From Paralichthys olivaceus (lineage: Eukaryota; Chordata; Actinopteri; Pleuronectiformes; Paralichthyidae): a DNA stretch of 64,000 nt. The position numbers and the translations under genes are program-made. Of this stretch, positions 35,184-47,789 are shown piece after piece. The notes below the pieces were generated by a model. That model saw only the letters and a list, made by a program, of their open reading frames with translations. It did no database searches and was not told the DNA's origin. Each line of letters opens with the position of its first letter. Position 1 is the stretch's first letter. The stretch is from NCBI RefSeq assembly GCF_024713975.1, contig NC_091104.1, forward strand, positions 8,885,580 through 8,949,579. Reading direction: 5' to 3'.

Positions 35184-36006
35184 CCTGATGCAGTTTTCTG
35201 TGCGAGTGCGTGAAAACGGTTCAGACTCTGTGAGACTTTAACTCTGAGGAGCAGCGATGCAAACAATTCATGCAAAATACATTTGAGTACACCTGTCTTG
35301 ATGAAACCCAGAGGAAGAGGTGAGGTTGAATGAGAACATGTGGACATCACATGAAGGACCTTTCACTTCTGGTTCTGACTTTGAAACGTTCTGGTCTGCA
35401 CACATGGGAGAAGTTTGTCTTCAAGGCTTTTTACCAGAAAACCTTTGAATGTGATTGTTGTTCATGGACTCTTTCATCCCAAAACACCAAATGTATCAAA
35501 ATCGAACCAAGTGATTTTGTTTCCTCAACTGAATCAAAGTGTGACTGAAAACTGAAGCCAGCAGCTCCTCTGGGAGTAACTGTCTCTTCATGTCTATAAG
35601 TAGATGCACACTGCCCTCTGCTGACACTTCACCATCATCAATAACTCCATCATGGTTGAGACTGATTTGGTTTTCTGTCCTTGTTCAATCTTTCATCACC
35701 GTGTACATCAGTCATTTCATTCAGCTCTGATATCAGGGAAAGAAGTCAGTAAGTACACGTCATCTAACCTCAGTGACCCCAGACCTCTGCTTTATTGAAG
35801 TACTCTCCCCCTCTGAGAATACTCTGAGTATCAATAAGACTTGATGTGACAGTGAAGTCTACGAGTATCAGTCTCATTTGATTGCTCTGTAAAAAACTAA
35901 AGTTTAACATGTACAGTTCCAATAAAACTGAGCAAAGTGCGTCTGCTAATGAAGATAAAACCATGTGAATAAAAAGAGCTGCAAAATGCATCATGAGGCC
36001 TAAAGA

Positions 36007-36355
36007 GACCTTAGTTAGATAGACTGTCTATATGAACACAGTCTGGTTGCTATATAATGATATATAAGGTCTATATAGATATACATGCAATCTGTTGACT
36101 AAATAATATATTTCTCATATAATCTATGTTTAATATAATAATATATGATTCACATATGTATATACAGTCTACATAAAGATGTTGACAGTCTATATGAAAT
36201 ATGTAGAATATATAGACTATCACTATAAATAAATGTCTTTAAAAACTGTTTATACAAAGATAAAGTCCACAAACAATGTATATAATGATTATATACAACT
36301 TATGGAATGCACCTTGCTCTATAAAGGATTCTTGAATATACTACAAATACATCAT
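36007..36355. repeat. AT-rich satellite-like block, unit 5
   Basis: Copy of the block described at 5528, between VA8 and VB5. Nearly identical to that of unit 6. Confidence 0.65.
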
Positions 36356-36711
36356 GAATGTATTGACTGTAATTACTGCACTTGAGAAAAATCAATTTTG
36401 TACATATTTAGAAATATCCCACTGACACTCCTGTGGAAAATCAGAGAATAAGCAAAGCTTGTGGTAAAATGATATTCAAATATTACAAACTGGTCATTCA
36501 TTTGTAGTAATAAATGGATGTAGTCAGTAAAAGCAACTTTTTAAGAGTTTCATCTTAGGTCTGAAAGTGTGTGATTGTGAATGTTGTGCTTGGTGAGGTT
36601 CCTGTCAGTCTCTGTGTTCACTGGTCTGTGTCACACTCTCTTCCTGCTGTAACAGCTCAGTGTCTCTGCCTCTGACTGAGGGAGGTTTTTGTACGACTGT
36701 GATTCACTGTG

Positions 36712-37180
36712 TCAACACACTCTGTCCATTTATTACATGGCCACTGTGACAGTAATAATCTCCAACATCTTCACTCTGAACTCCACTGATGGTCAAAGAG
36801 AAGTCAGAGCTGCTTCCACTGCCACTAAATCGAGCTGGTGCTCCTGAATATCTATTGGTCGCTCTGTATATTAGGAGCTTTGGAGTCTGTCCAGGTTTCT
36901 GCTGGTACCAGGACATACATTGTTCACCACTACACGTTGCAACATTGGAATTGGTTTTACAGGTCAGAGTGACAGTGGATCCTGGAGTAATGGTCACGAC
37001 TGGAGGCTGAGTCACAGTCACCTGGCCGCTGCATCCTGCAGACAAACACAAATCATACAAGTCTCAGCGGAGGTGAAGAGAGAGAACAGGCAGCGCATCA
37101 CGTCTGAAATGTTGCTGAGTGACTGAACCTGTGAAGCTGCAGCAGGCCAGCGTCCAGATGAGGAGGGCGATGAGAGTCAT
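36712..37180 (-). CDS. IGL variable segment VB5 (family B)
   Basis: Leader exon 37129-37180, V exon 36712-37035, RSS 36684-36711. CDR1 reads [12 protein letters not shown] (Cys pair). CDR3 ends [11 protein letters not shown]. It differs from VB6 only near the start of framework 1 (PPVVTIT against PSVVTFT). Confidence 0.95.
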
Positions 37181-37780
37181 GGTGGTTGTGGTCGACTGAC
37201 GGGTCTGAGTCCTGCAGAGCTGAAGTCACAGGACTATAAAGCTTCTCGGTTCAGTGGAGGATCAGCTGACGATGCAAAGCCTCCTCTCTATGGAAATGAT
37301 TCCTCTGCTCTGAGCGGACTGAAGGTGACGTGGGACACAAACTCAGGAGCGTTACTGTTTGGATTTACACTAAATATGAAGAAGCACAATTGAGGGTCGT
37401 CAGCATCTGGATTCAAATTGTGTCACTTTCATTGATGCAAATATGTTTATTTTATTCCCTTGAATTACAGAGTGAGTAGAAGTACAATAGAACTTTAAAA
37501 GCTTTTTGTTTAAATTGTGTTTTTCAAATTCTGTTGAGGTTTCCTGTTTGTTTTACAGATTTTAAATGATGTTAAACTATTTTGAAGTATTAATTTATGA
37601 CAAAGTTAAATCAACTGTTTGTGTCTCAATGTTTAAAAGTAACAAAAATGATTGAAATTATTTCAAATCATGATGAAATGTCAGGCCACATTAGCTCAAT
37701 ATAAATATGAAGTGTCAATTGTGTAGTTTTACCATAAAAAGTGAATCTTCAGTGGACAGACTGTTGTTCACGGTGCAGGA

Positions 37781-37857
37781 GGTTTTTGTACGAGCACCTA
37801 ATGAGTCTGTATCACTGTGGTGGACTTCCGGTGGAGGAACCAAACTCGTCAGTGACT
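37781..37857 (+). CDS. JB5 joining segment with Phe-to-Ser change in FGXG
   Basis: The RSS is intact (nonamer 37781-37789, heptamer 37813-37819). J 37820-37857 reads [12 protein letters not shown] because TTC has become TCC. The Phe of the FGXG motif packs in the V-domain core and is nearly invariant in J segments, so chains made with this J may fold poorly. Confidence 0.9.
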
Positions 37858-38638
37858 GTAAGTACCAGAGATTTTGACTTTGTGCAATAATAACTTTGAT
37901 CTAATAATGAAGAAGAATTTGATCAAGTTCAGAGATTGACTGGCTGATAATTTTGTTGAGTTTTGATCAATCAAAGTTAATCTCATATCCTGAGAAAAAG
38001 AAATGCTGATCAATATTTATTGATTGTAATGAATTTCTGTAGATTATTACATTTATAGAAACATACAAAAACAAATGTTTCATCTATTTTCATGTTCACT
38101 AATGATTTGAATTCACATGTGTAGAACATTTTAAAATAGAATTTGCTCAAGCTTCAAACTGAATCACAAAGTGTTTCAAATGTTTACTTTGAAATGATCA
38201 AACATATTCTGGCACAAAAATCTGATGTTGAACACAAACAGGATTTTATCAGTAAATGCAGCTCAGCTTTGTGTTCACGGTTCATGTGGTGAAAAGGAAG
38301 TGAAAGAAACAGACGACAACGGTTTGAACTGTTTTCACACCAGTGTTTCAGCTCTGTGACTTTAAACAGAAGAAAATCATCTCAGGGACGAGTTCTTCAC
38401 TGTCACACGTTGAGAAACAGACATGAAGACGTCATCAATAATCATCAATAATCATTATCAGTGAACCTTCTCAGCCACATTGACACTTGAACCCTGCGGC
38501 TGATGGTCTGACACTGAGTGAAGATGTTAAACAGTAGAAGTTCTTCTGCTTTATTTTATAACGTGCAAGAAATCACCTGGACGTCATTTTGCTTCATCCT
38601 CATCCCTTTGTCTTTTCTCCCCCCTCTCTCTCCTCCAG

Positions 38639-38961
38639 TGGGTGTGGTGCGGCCCACCCTGACCGTCCTCCCCCCCTCCAGTGCAGAGCTGCAGCAGGGC
38701 AGTGCCACTCTGGTGTGTCTGGCCAGCGGGGGCTTCCCCTCGGCCTGGAGCCTGGGCTGGAAGGTGGGGGGCAGCAGCAGCTCCTCTGGGGCGTCTCACA
38801 GCCCAGAGGTCCTGGGGAAGGACGGCCACTACAGCTGGAGCAGCACCCTGAGCCTCCCTGTGGAGCAGTGGAGCAAGGCGGCCTCAGTGAGCTGTGAGGC
38901 CAGTCTGAACGGACAGAGCCCTGTCACTCAAACCCTGGACCCTGACCGCTGCTCGGAGTAG
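38639..38961 (+). CDS. CB5 light-chain constant exon
   Basis: Open constant exon with SHSPEV. It shares silent and 3' flank differences with CB8 (TCCTCTGGG, 'tttacatgtg'), although unit 5 is otherwise closest to unit 6. This is a mosaic sign. AATAAA near 39106. Confidence 0.96.
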
Positions 38962-39740
38962 AGAGACGACAGGATGGAGTCATTGTGCTCTACTGTGGGT
39001 CTGTTTGATTTACATGTGTTCTACTGCAGCTCTGCACGTCTTCATATCTTTGCTTCAACATATTATCACAGTTCAATGTTGTATTGTGGTACTTTTTAAA
39101 CAAGAATAAATATTTCATGTCATATGTCATTTGTTTTTCACATTTCTATTCTTACTTTACTGAAATAAAATAAATCATCACTAACATCTGCTTCTGTTTT
39201 GTTTCTTCTGCAAGATATTAATGTAAATCTGTGTTTTACTTCCACTTATACAATAATTTCTCTTGTGTGGATCTGCATGAAAACCATGTTCCTCACTTCT
39301 GAGATGAACAATTCACTTCATTCAAATGATGAAAATCACATATTTCATTAGTTTGTAGGACTTTCCTCATAATTCATATTATTGTCAACAAAAGTGTCAC
39401 AAGTAAAAACTTCAAATGAAACCTGAGAAGTTAGAGGGAGATGACACATTTAGCATAAGAGTTATTTAGATATTTAGTTCCATCCATGTTCTGATGTGTG
39501 AGTGCTTAATGGTAAAACACCTTTGAATGTGTGATTATAATATTCATCATATCACTATTTAATAAAGTCAGAGTAGCTTCAGAGAGGGAACTGAATGAGG
39601 AGAATACAAAACGAGAAGTGTGTGTGGGCTTTGTTTCAGTTAAGATTCTTCTGCTTGAAGACTCGTGTGTTGTGTTCACTGGACCAGTTATTCTCTGTGC
39701 AGTTGCAGTGGACCAGTTTCACTTCAGTCAAACTGAGGGA
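38962..39740. other. CB5 3' region and short-unit deletion junction
   Basis: Same junction 'aataaagt|cagagtagcttc' near 39568 as in unit 2. kappaB-like site near 39356. Confidence 0.7.
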
Positions 39741-39768
39741 GGTTTTTGTACGACTCTAAATCACTGTG

Positions 39769-40222
39769 TGAACGTGTAATCGCTATGTTCACCGAGACAG
39801 TAATAATCTCCAACATCTTCAGCCTGAACACCACTGATAGTTAAGGTGTAACTAGAACCAGAGCTACTGCCACTGAATCGAGACGGAGTTCCTGAATTAA
39901 GAGTTGATGCTTTGTATATAAGAAGCTTGGGAGCCTGTCCAGGTTTCTGAAGGTACCAACTGAGATCATCCTCAATATCTGAACTCCCTCTGGCTCCGAT
40001 GTTCACAGTCCCTCCAAGACTAACAGACTTGACTGTGTCGGTCTGAGTCAGAAATTTGTTGGCAGCAGACTCTGAAATCAGAAATGAATGAAAGAGCATC
40101 AGAGGAAAGAGTTCCAACAGCCTGTGGAGGAAAATAAAGACAACACATTAACACCATGTTCAAAATCTCTCACCCTGACTCAGAAAAACCATCATGACAC
40201 TCAGAGTTACTGTCAACATCAT
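39769..40222 (-). CDS. IGL variable segment VA9 (family A)
   Basis: Leader exon 40174-40222, V exon 39769-40071, RSS 39741-39768. CDR1 is SDIEDD, CDR2 KAS, CDR3 end LGEHSDYTF. It has SSSGSS as in VA4 and VA12. The Cys23 site is Ala. No JA is adjacent. Confidence 0.93.
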
Positions 40223-41045
40223 CCTGATGCAGTTTTCTGTGCGAGTGCGTGAAAACGGTTCAGACTCTGTGAGACTTTAACTCTGAGGAGCAGCGATGCA
40301 AACAATTCATGCAAAATACATTTGAGTACACCTGTCTTGATGAAACCCAGAGGAAGAGGTGAGGTTGAATGAGAACATGTGGACATCACATGAAGGACCT
40401 TTCACTTCTGGTTCTGACTTTGAAACGTTCTGGTCTGCACACATGGGAGAAGTTTGTCTTCAAGGCTTTTTACCAGAAAACCTTTGAATGTGATTGTTGT
40501 TCATGGACTCTTTCATCCCAAAACACCAAATGTATCAAAATCGAACCAAGTGATTTTGTTTCCTCAACTGAATCAAAGTGTGACTGAAAACTGAAGCCAG
40601 CAGCTCCTCTGGGAGTAACTGTCTCTTCATGTCTATAAGTAGATGCACACTGCCCTCTGCTGACACTTCACCATCATCAATAACTCCATCATGGTTGAGA
40701 CTGATTTGGTTTTCTGTCCTTGTTCAATCTTTCATCACCGTGTACATCAGTCATTTCATTCAGCTCTGATATCAGGGAAAGAAGTCAGTAAGTACACGTC
40801 ATCTAACCTCAGTGACCCCAGACCTCTGCTTTATTGAAGTACTCTCCCCCTCTGAGAATACTCTGAGTATCAATAAGACTTGATGTGACAGTGAAGTCTA
40901 CGAGTATCAGTCTCATTTGATTGCTCTGTAAAAAACTAAAGTTTAACATGTACAGTTCCAATAAAACTGAGCAAAGTGCGTCTGCTAATGAAGATAAAAC
41001 CATGTGAATAAAAAGAGCTGCAAAATGCATCATGAGGCCTAAAGA

Positions 41046-41395
41046 GACCTTAGTTAGATAGACTGTCTATATGAACACAGTCTGGTTGCTATATAATGAT
41101 ATATAAGGTCTATATAGATATACATGCAATCTGTTGACTAAATAATATATTTCTCATATAATCTATGTTTAATATAATAATATATGATTCACATATGTAT
41201 ATACAGTCTACATAAAGATGTTGACAGTCTATATGAAATATGTAGAATATATAGACTATCACTATAAATAAATGTCTTTAAAAACTGTTTATACAAAGAT
41301 AAAGTCCACAAACAATGTATATAATGATTATATACAACTTATGGAATGCACCTTGCTCTATAAAGGATTCTTGAATATACTACAAATACATCATG
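41046..41395. repeat. AT-rich satellite-like block, unit 6
   Basis: Copy of the block described at 5528, between VA9 and VB6. Confidence 0.65.
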
Positions 41396-41750
41396 AATGT
41401 ATTGACTGTAATTACTGCACTTGAGAAAAATCAATTTTGTACATATTTAGAAATATCCCACTGACACTCCTGTGGAAAATCAGAGAATAAGTAAAGCTTG
41501 TGGTAAAATGATATTCAAATATTACAAACTGGTCATTCATTTGTAGTAATAAATGGATGTAGTCAGTAAAAGCAACTTTTTAAGAGTTTCATCTTAGGTC
41601 TGAAAGTGTGTGATTGTGAATGTTGTGCTTGGTGAGGTTCCTGTCAGTCTCTGTGTTCACTGGTCTGTGTCACACTCTCTTCCTGCTGTAACAGCTCAGT
41701 GTCTCTGCCTCTGACTGAGGGAGGTTTTTGTACGACTGTGATTCACTGTG

Positions 41751-42219
41751 TCAACACACTCTGTCCATTTATTACATGGCCACTGTGACAGTAATAATCT
41801 CCAACATCTTCACTCTGAACTCCACTGATGGTCAAAGAGAAGTCAGAGCTGCTTCCACTGCCACTAAATCGAGCTGGTGCTCCTGAATATCTATTGGTCG
41901 CTCTGTATATTAGGAGCTTTGGAGTCTGTCCAGGTTTCTGCTGGTACCAGGACATACATTGTTCACCACTACACGTTGCAACATTGGAATTGGTTTTACA
42001 GGTCAGAGTGACAGTGGATCCTGGAGTAAAGGTCACGACTGAAGGCTGAGTCACAGTCACCTGGCCGCTGCATCCTGCAGACAAACACAAATCATACAAG
42101 TCTCAGCGGAGGTGAAGAGAGAGAACAGGCAGCGCATCACGTCTGAAATGTTGCTGAGTGACTGAACCTGTGAAGCTGCAGCAGGCCAGCGTCCAGATGA
42201 GGAGGGCGATGAGAGTCAT
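41751..42219 (-). CDS. IGL variable segment VB6 (family B)
   Basis: Leader exon 42168-42219, V exon 41751-42074, RSS 41723-41750. CDR1 reads [12 protein letters not shown]. Framework 1 has QPSVVTFT, the Ser being unique. CDR3 ends [11 protein letters not shown]. Near-twin of VB5. Confidence 0.95.
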
Positions 42220-42819
42220 GGTGGTTGTGGTCGACTGACGGGTCTGAGTCCTGCAGAGCTGAAGTCACAGGACTATAAAGCTTCTCGGTTCAGTGGAGGA
42301 TCAGCTGACGATGCAAAGCCTCCTCTCTATGGAAATGATTCCTCTGCTCTGAGCGGACTGAAGGTGACGTGGGACACAAACTCAGGAGCGTTACTGTTTG
42401 GATTTACACTAAATATGAAGAAGCACAATTGAGGGTCGTCAGCATCTGGATTCAAATTGTGTCACTTTCATTGATGCAAATATGTTTATTTCATTCCCTT
42501 GAATTACAGAGTGAGTAGAAGTACAATAGAACTTTAAAAGCTTTTTGTTTAAATTGTGTTTTTCAAATTCTGTTGAGGTTTCCTGTTTGTTTTACAGATT
42601 TTAAATGATGTTAAACTATTTTGAAGTATTAATTTATGACAAAGTTAAATCAACTGTTTGTGTCTCAATGTTTAAAAGTAACAAAAATGATTGAAATTAT
42701 TTCAAATCATGATGAAATGTCAGGCCACATTAGCTCAATATAAATATGAAGTGTCAATTGTGTAGTTTTACCATAAAAAGTGAATCTTCAGTGGACAGAC
42801 TGTTGTTCACGGTGCAGGA

Positions 42820-42896
42820 GGTTTTTGTACGAGCACCTAATGAGTCTGTATCACTGTGGTGGACTTTCGGTGGAGGAACCAAACTCGTCAGTGACT
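42820..42896 (+). CDS. JB6 joining segment with 23-RSS
   Basis: Nonamer 42820-42828, heptamer 42852-42858, J 42859-42896 encoding [12 protein letters not shown]. It keeps the Phe that JB5 has lost. Confidence 0.93.
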
Positions 42897-43677
42897 GTAA
42901 GTACCAGAGATTTTGACTTTGTGCAATAATAACTTTGATCTAATAATGAAGAAGAATTTGATCAAGTTCAGAGATTGACTGGCTGATAATTTTGTTGAGT
43001 TTTGATCAATCAAAGTTAATCTCATATCCTGAGAAAAAGAAATGCTGATCAATATTTATTGATTGTAATGAATTTCTGTAGATTATTACATTTATAGAAA
43101 CATACAAAAACAAATGCTTCATCTATTTTCATGTTCAATAATGATTTGAATTCACATGTGTAGAACATTTTAAAATAGAATTTGCTCAAGCTTCAAACTG
43201 AATCACAAAGTGTTTCAAATGTTTACTTTGAAATGATCAAACATATTCTGGCACAAAAATCTGATGTTGAACACAAACAGGATTTTATCAGTAAATGCAG
43301 CTCAGCTTTGTGTTCACGGTTCATGTGGTGAAAAGGAAGTGAAAGAAACAGACGACAACGGTTTGAACTGTTTTCACACCAGTGTTTCAGCTCTGTGACT
43401 TTAAACAGAAGAAAATCATCTCAGGGACGAGTTCTTCACTGTCACACGTTGAGAAACAGACATGAAGACGTCATCAATAATCATCAATAATCATTATCAG
43501 TGAACCTTCTCAGCCACATTGACACTTGAACCCTGCGGCTGATGGTCTGACACTGAGTGAAGATGTTAAACAGTAGAAGTTCTTCTGTTTTATTTTATAA
43601 CGTGCAAGAAATCACCTGGACGTCATTTTGCTTCATCCTCATCCCTTTGTCTTTTCTCCCCCCTCTCTCTCCTCCAG

Positions 43678-44000
43678 TGGGTGTGGTGCGGCCCACCCTG
43701 ACCGTGCTCCCCCCCTCCAGTGCAGAGCTGCAGCAGGGCAGTGCCACTCTGGTGTGTCTGGCCAGCGGGGGCTTCCCCTCGGCCTGGAGCCTGGGCTGGA
43801 AGGTGGGGGGCAGCAGCAGCTCCTCGGGGGCGTCTCACAGCCCAGAGGTCCTGGGGAAGGACGGCCACTACAGCTGGAGCAGCACCCTGAGCCTCCCTGT
43901 GGAGCAGTGGAGCAAGGCGGCCTCAGTGAGCTGTGAGGCCAGTCTGAACGGACAGAGCCCTGTCACTCAAACCCTGGACCCTGACCGCTGCTCGGAGTAG
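43678..44000 (+). CDS. CB6 light-chain constant exon
   Basis: Open constant exon with SHSPEV. It shares ACCGTGCTC with CB2. AATAAA near 44145. Confidence 0.96.
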
Positions 44001-44779
44001 AGAGACGACAGGATGGAGTCATTGTGCTCTACTGTGGGTCTGTTTGATTTACGTGTGTTCTACTGCAGCTCTGCACGTCTTCATATCTTTGCTTCAACAT
44101 ATTATCACAGTTCAATGTTGTATTGTGCTACTTTTTAAACAAGAATAAATATTTCATGTCATATGTCATTTGTTTTTCACATTTCTATTCTTACTTTACT
44201 GAAATAAAAGAAATCATCACTAACATCTGCTTCTGTTTTGTTTCTTCTGCAAGATATTAATGTAAATCTGTGTTTTACTTCCACTTATACAATAATTTCT
44301 CTTGTGTGGATCTGCATGAAAACCATGTTCCTCACTTCTGAGATGAACAATTCACTTCATTCAAATGATGAAAATCACATATTTCATTAGTTTGTAGGAC
44401 TTTCCTCATAATTCATATTATTGTCAACAAAAGTGTCACAAGTAAAAACTTCAAATGAAACCTGAGAAGTTAGAGGGAGATGACACATTTAGCATAAGAG
44501 TTATTTAGATATTTAGTTCCATCCATGTTCTGATGTGTGAGTGCTTAATGGTAAAACACCTTTGAATGTGTGATTATAATATTCATCATATCACTATTTA
44601 ATAAAGTCAGAGTTGCTTCAGAGATGGAACTGAATGAGGAGAATACAAAACGAGAAGTGTGTGTGGGCTTTGTTTCAGTTAAGATTCTTCTGCTTGAAGA
44701 CTCGTGTGTTGTGTTCACTGGACCAGTTATTCTCTGTGCAGCTGCAGTGGACCAGTTTCACTTCAGTCAAACTGACGGA
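44001..44779. other. CB6 3' region and short-unit deletion junction
   Basis: Junction 'aataaagt|cagagttgcttc' near 44606, the same endpoint as in units 2, 5 and 8. kappaB-like site near 44396. Confidence 0.7.
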
Positions 44780-44807
44780 GGTTTTTGTACGACTCTAAAT
44801 CATTGTG

Positions 44808-45261
44808 TGAACACTCCACTGCCATGATTGCCGAGACAGTAATAATCTCCAACATCTTCAGCCTGAACACCACTGATAGTTAAGGTGTAACTAGAACCAG
44901 ATCTACTGCCACTGAATCGAGATGGAGTTCCTGAATTAAGAGTTGATGCTCTGTATATAAGAAGCTTGGGAGCCTGTCCAGGTTTCTGAAGGTACCAACT
45001 GAGATCAGCACCAATATTTGAACTCCCTCTGGCTCCGATGTTCACAGTCCCTCCAAGACTAACAGACTTGACTGTGTCGGTCTGAGTCAGAAAATTGTTG
45101 GCAGCAGACTCTGAAATCAGAAATGAATGAAAGAGCATCAGAGGAAAGAGTTCCAACAGCCTGTGGAGGAAAATAAAGACAACACATTAACACCATGTTC
45201 AAAATCTCTCACCCTGACTCAGAAAAACCATCATGACACTCAGAGTTACTGTCAACATCAT
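44808..45261 (-). CDS. IGL variable segment VA10 (family A) with altered heptamer
   Basis: Leader exon 45213-45261, V exon 44808-45110. CDR1 is SNIGAD, CDR2 RAS, CDR3 end LGNHGSGVF. The Cys23 site is Ala. The RSS (44780-44807) has heptamer CACAATG instead of CACAGTG, a change likely to lower joining efficiency; nonamer and 12-bp spacer are normal. The upstream flank shares the 146-bp deletion with VA1. Confidence 0.92.
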
Positions 45262-45939
45262 CCTGATGCAGTTTTCTGTGCGAGTGCGTGAAAACGGTTC
45301 AGACTCTGTGTGACTTTAACTCTGAGGAGCAGCGATGCAAACAATTCATGCAAAATACATTTGAGTACACCTGTCTTGATGAAACCCAGAGGAAGAGGTG
45401 AGGTTGAGTGAGAACATGTGGACATCACATGAAGGAACTTTCACTTCTGGTTCTGACTTTGAAACGTTCTGGTCTGCACACATGGGAGAAGTTTGTCTTC
45501 AAGGCTTTTTACTGTCTCTTCATCTCTATAAGTAGATGCACACTGCCCTCTGCTGACACTTCACCATCATCAATAACTCCATCATGGTTGAGACTGATTT
45601 GGTTTTCTGTCCTTGTTCAATCTTTCATCACCGTGTACATCAGTCATTTCATTCAGCTCTGATATCAGGGAAAGAAGTCAGTAAGTACACGTCATCTAAC
45701 CTCAGTGACCCCAGACCTCTGTTTTATTGAAGTACTCTCCCCCTCTGAGAATACTCTGAGTATCAATAAGACTTCATGTGACAGTGAAGTCTACGAGTAT
45801 CAGTCTCATTTGATTGCTCTGTAAAAAACTAAAGTTTAACATGTACAGTTCCAATAAAACTGAGCAAAGTGCGTCTGCTAATGAAGATAAAACCATGTGA
45901 ATAAAAAGAGCTGCAAAATGCATCATGAGGCCTAAAGAG

Positions 45940-46287
45940 ACCTTAGTTAGATAGACTGTCTATATGAACACAGTCTGGTTGCTATATAATGATATATAAG
46001 GTCTATATAGATATACATGCAATCTGTTGACTAAATAATATATTTATCATATAATCTATGTTTAATATAATAATATATGATTCACATATGTATATACAGT
46101 CTACATAAAGATGATGACAGTCTATATGAAATATGTAGAATATATAGACTATCACTATAAATAAATGTCTTTAAAAACTGTTTATACAAAGATAAAGTCC
46201 ACAAACAATGTATATAATGATTGTATACAACTTATGGAATGCACCTTGCTCTATAAAGGATTTTTGAATATACTACAAATACATCAT
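45940..46287. repeat. AT-rich satellite-like block, unit 7
   Basis: Copy of the block described at 5528, between VA10 and VB7. Confidence 0.65.
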
Positions 46288-46643
46288 GAATGTATTGACT
46301 GTAATTACTGCACTTGAGAAAAATCAATTTTGTACATATTTAGAAATATCCCACTGACACTCCTGTGGAAAATCAGAGAATAAGTAAAGCTTGTGGTAAA
46401 ATGATATTCAAATATTACAAACTGGTCATTCATTTGTAGTAATAAATGGATGTAGTCAGTAAAAGCAACTTTTTAAGAGTTTCATCTTAGGTCTGAAAGT
46501 GTGTGATTGTGAATGTTGTGCTTGGTGAGGTTCCTGTCAGTCTCTGTGTTCACTGGTCTGTGTCACACTCTCTTCCTGCTGTAACAGCTCAGTGTCTCTG
46601 CCTCTGACTGAGGGAGGTTTTTGTACGACTGTGATTCACTGTG

Positions 46644-47112
46644 TCAACACACTCGCTCCATTTATTACATGGCCACTGAAACAGTAGTAAACTGCTGCAT
46701 CTTCACTCTGAACTCCACTGATGGTCAAAGAGAAGTCAGAGCTGCTTCCACTGCCACTAAATCGAGCTGGTGCTCCTGAATGTCTATTGGTCGCTCTGTA
46801 TATTAGGAGCTTTGGAGTCTGTCCAGGTTTCTGCTGGTACCAGGACATACATGGTTGACTATAACACGTTCCAACATTGGAATCGGTTTTACAGGTCAGA
46901 GTGACAGTGGATCCTGGAGTAAAGGTCACGACTGGAGGCTGAGTCACAGTCACCTGGCCGCTGCATCCTGCAGACAAACACAAATCATACAAGTCTCAGC
47001 GGAGGTGAAGAGAGAGAACAGGCAGCGCATCACGTCTGAAATGTTGCTGAGTGACTGAACCTGTGAAGCTGCAGCAGGCCAGCGTCCAGATGAGGAGGGC
47101 GATGAGAGTCAT
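46644..47112 (-). CDS. IGL variable segment VB7 (family B)
   Basis: Leader exon 47061-47112, V exon 46644-46967, RSS 46616-46643. CDR1 reads [12 protein letters not shown]. Framework 3 is [12 protein letters not shown]3 end [11 protein letters not shown], as in VB2. The octamer between this gene and JB7 is mutated (47367-47374). Confidence 0.95.
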
Positions 47113-47712
47113 GGTGGTTGTGGTCGACTGACGGGTCTGAGTCCTGCAGAGCTGAAGTCACAGGACTATAAAGCTTCTCGGTTCAGTGGAGGATCAGCTG
47201 ACGATGCAAAGCCTCCTCTCTATGGAAATGATTCCTCTGCTCTGAGCGGACTGAAGGTGACGTGGGACACAAACTCAGGAGCGTTACTGTTTGGATTTAC
47301 ACTAAATATGAAGAAGCACAATTGAGGGTCGTCAGCATCTGGATTCAAATTGTGTCACTTTCATTGATTCAAATATGTTTATTTTATTCCCTTGAATTAC
47401 AGAGTGAGTAGAAGTACAATAGAACTTTAAAAGCTTTTTGTTTAAATTGTGTTTTTCAAATTCTGTTGAGGTTTCCTGTTTGTTTTACAGATTTTAAATG
47501 ATGTTAAACTATTTTGAAGTATTAATTTATGACAAAGTTAAATCAACTGTTTGTGTCTCAATGTTTAAAAGTAACAAAAATGATTGAAATTATTTCAAAT
47601 CATGATGAAATGTCAAGCCACATTAGCTCAATATAAATATGAAGTGTCAATTGTGTAGTTTTACCATAAAAAGTGAATCTTCAGTGGACAGACTGTTGTT
47701 CACGGTGCAGGA

Positions 47713-47789
47713 GGTTTTTGTACGAGCACCTAATGAGTCTGTATCACTGTGGTGGACTTTCGGTGGAGGAACCAAACTCGTCAGTGACT
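47713..47789 (+). CDS. JB7 joining segment with 23-RSS
   Basis: Nonamer 47713-47721, heptamer 47745-47751, J 47752-47789 encoding [12 protein letters not shown]. Confidence 0.93.
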
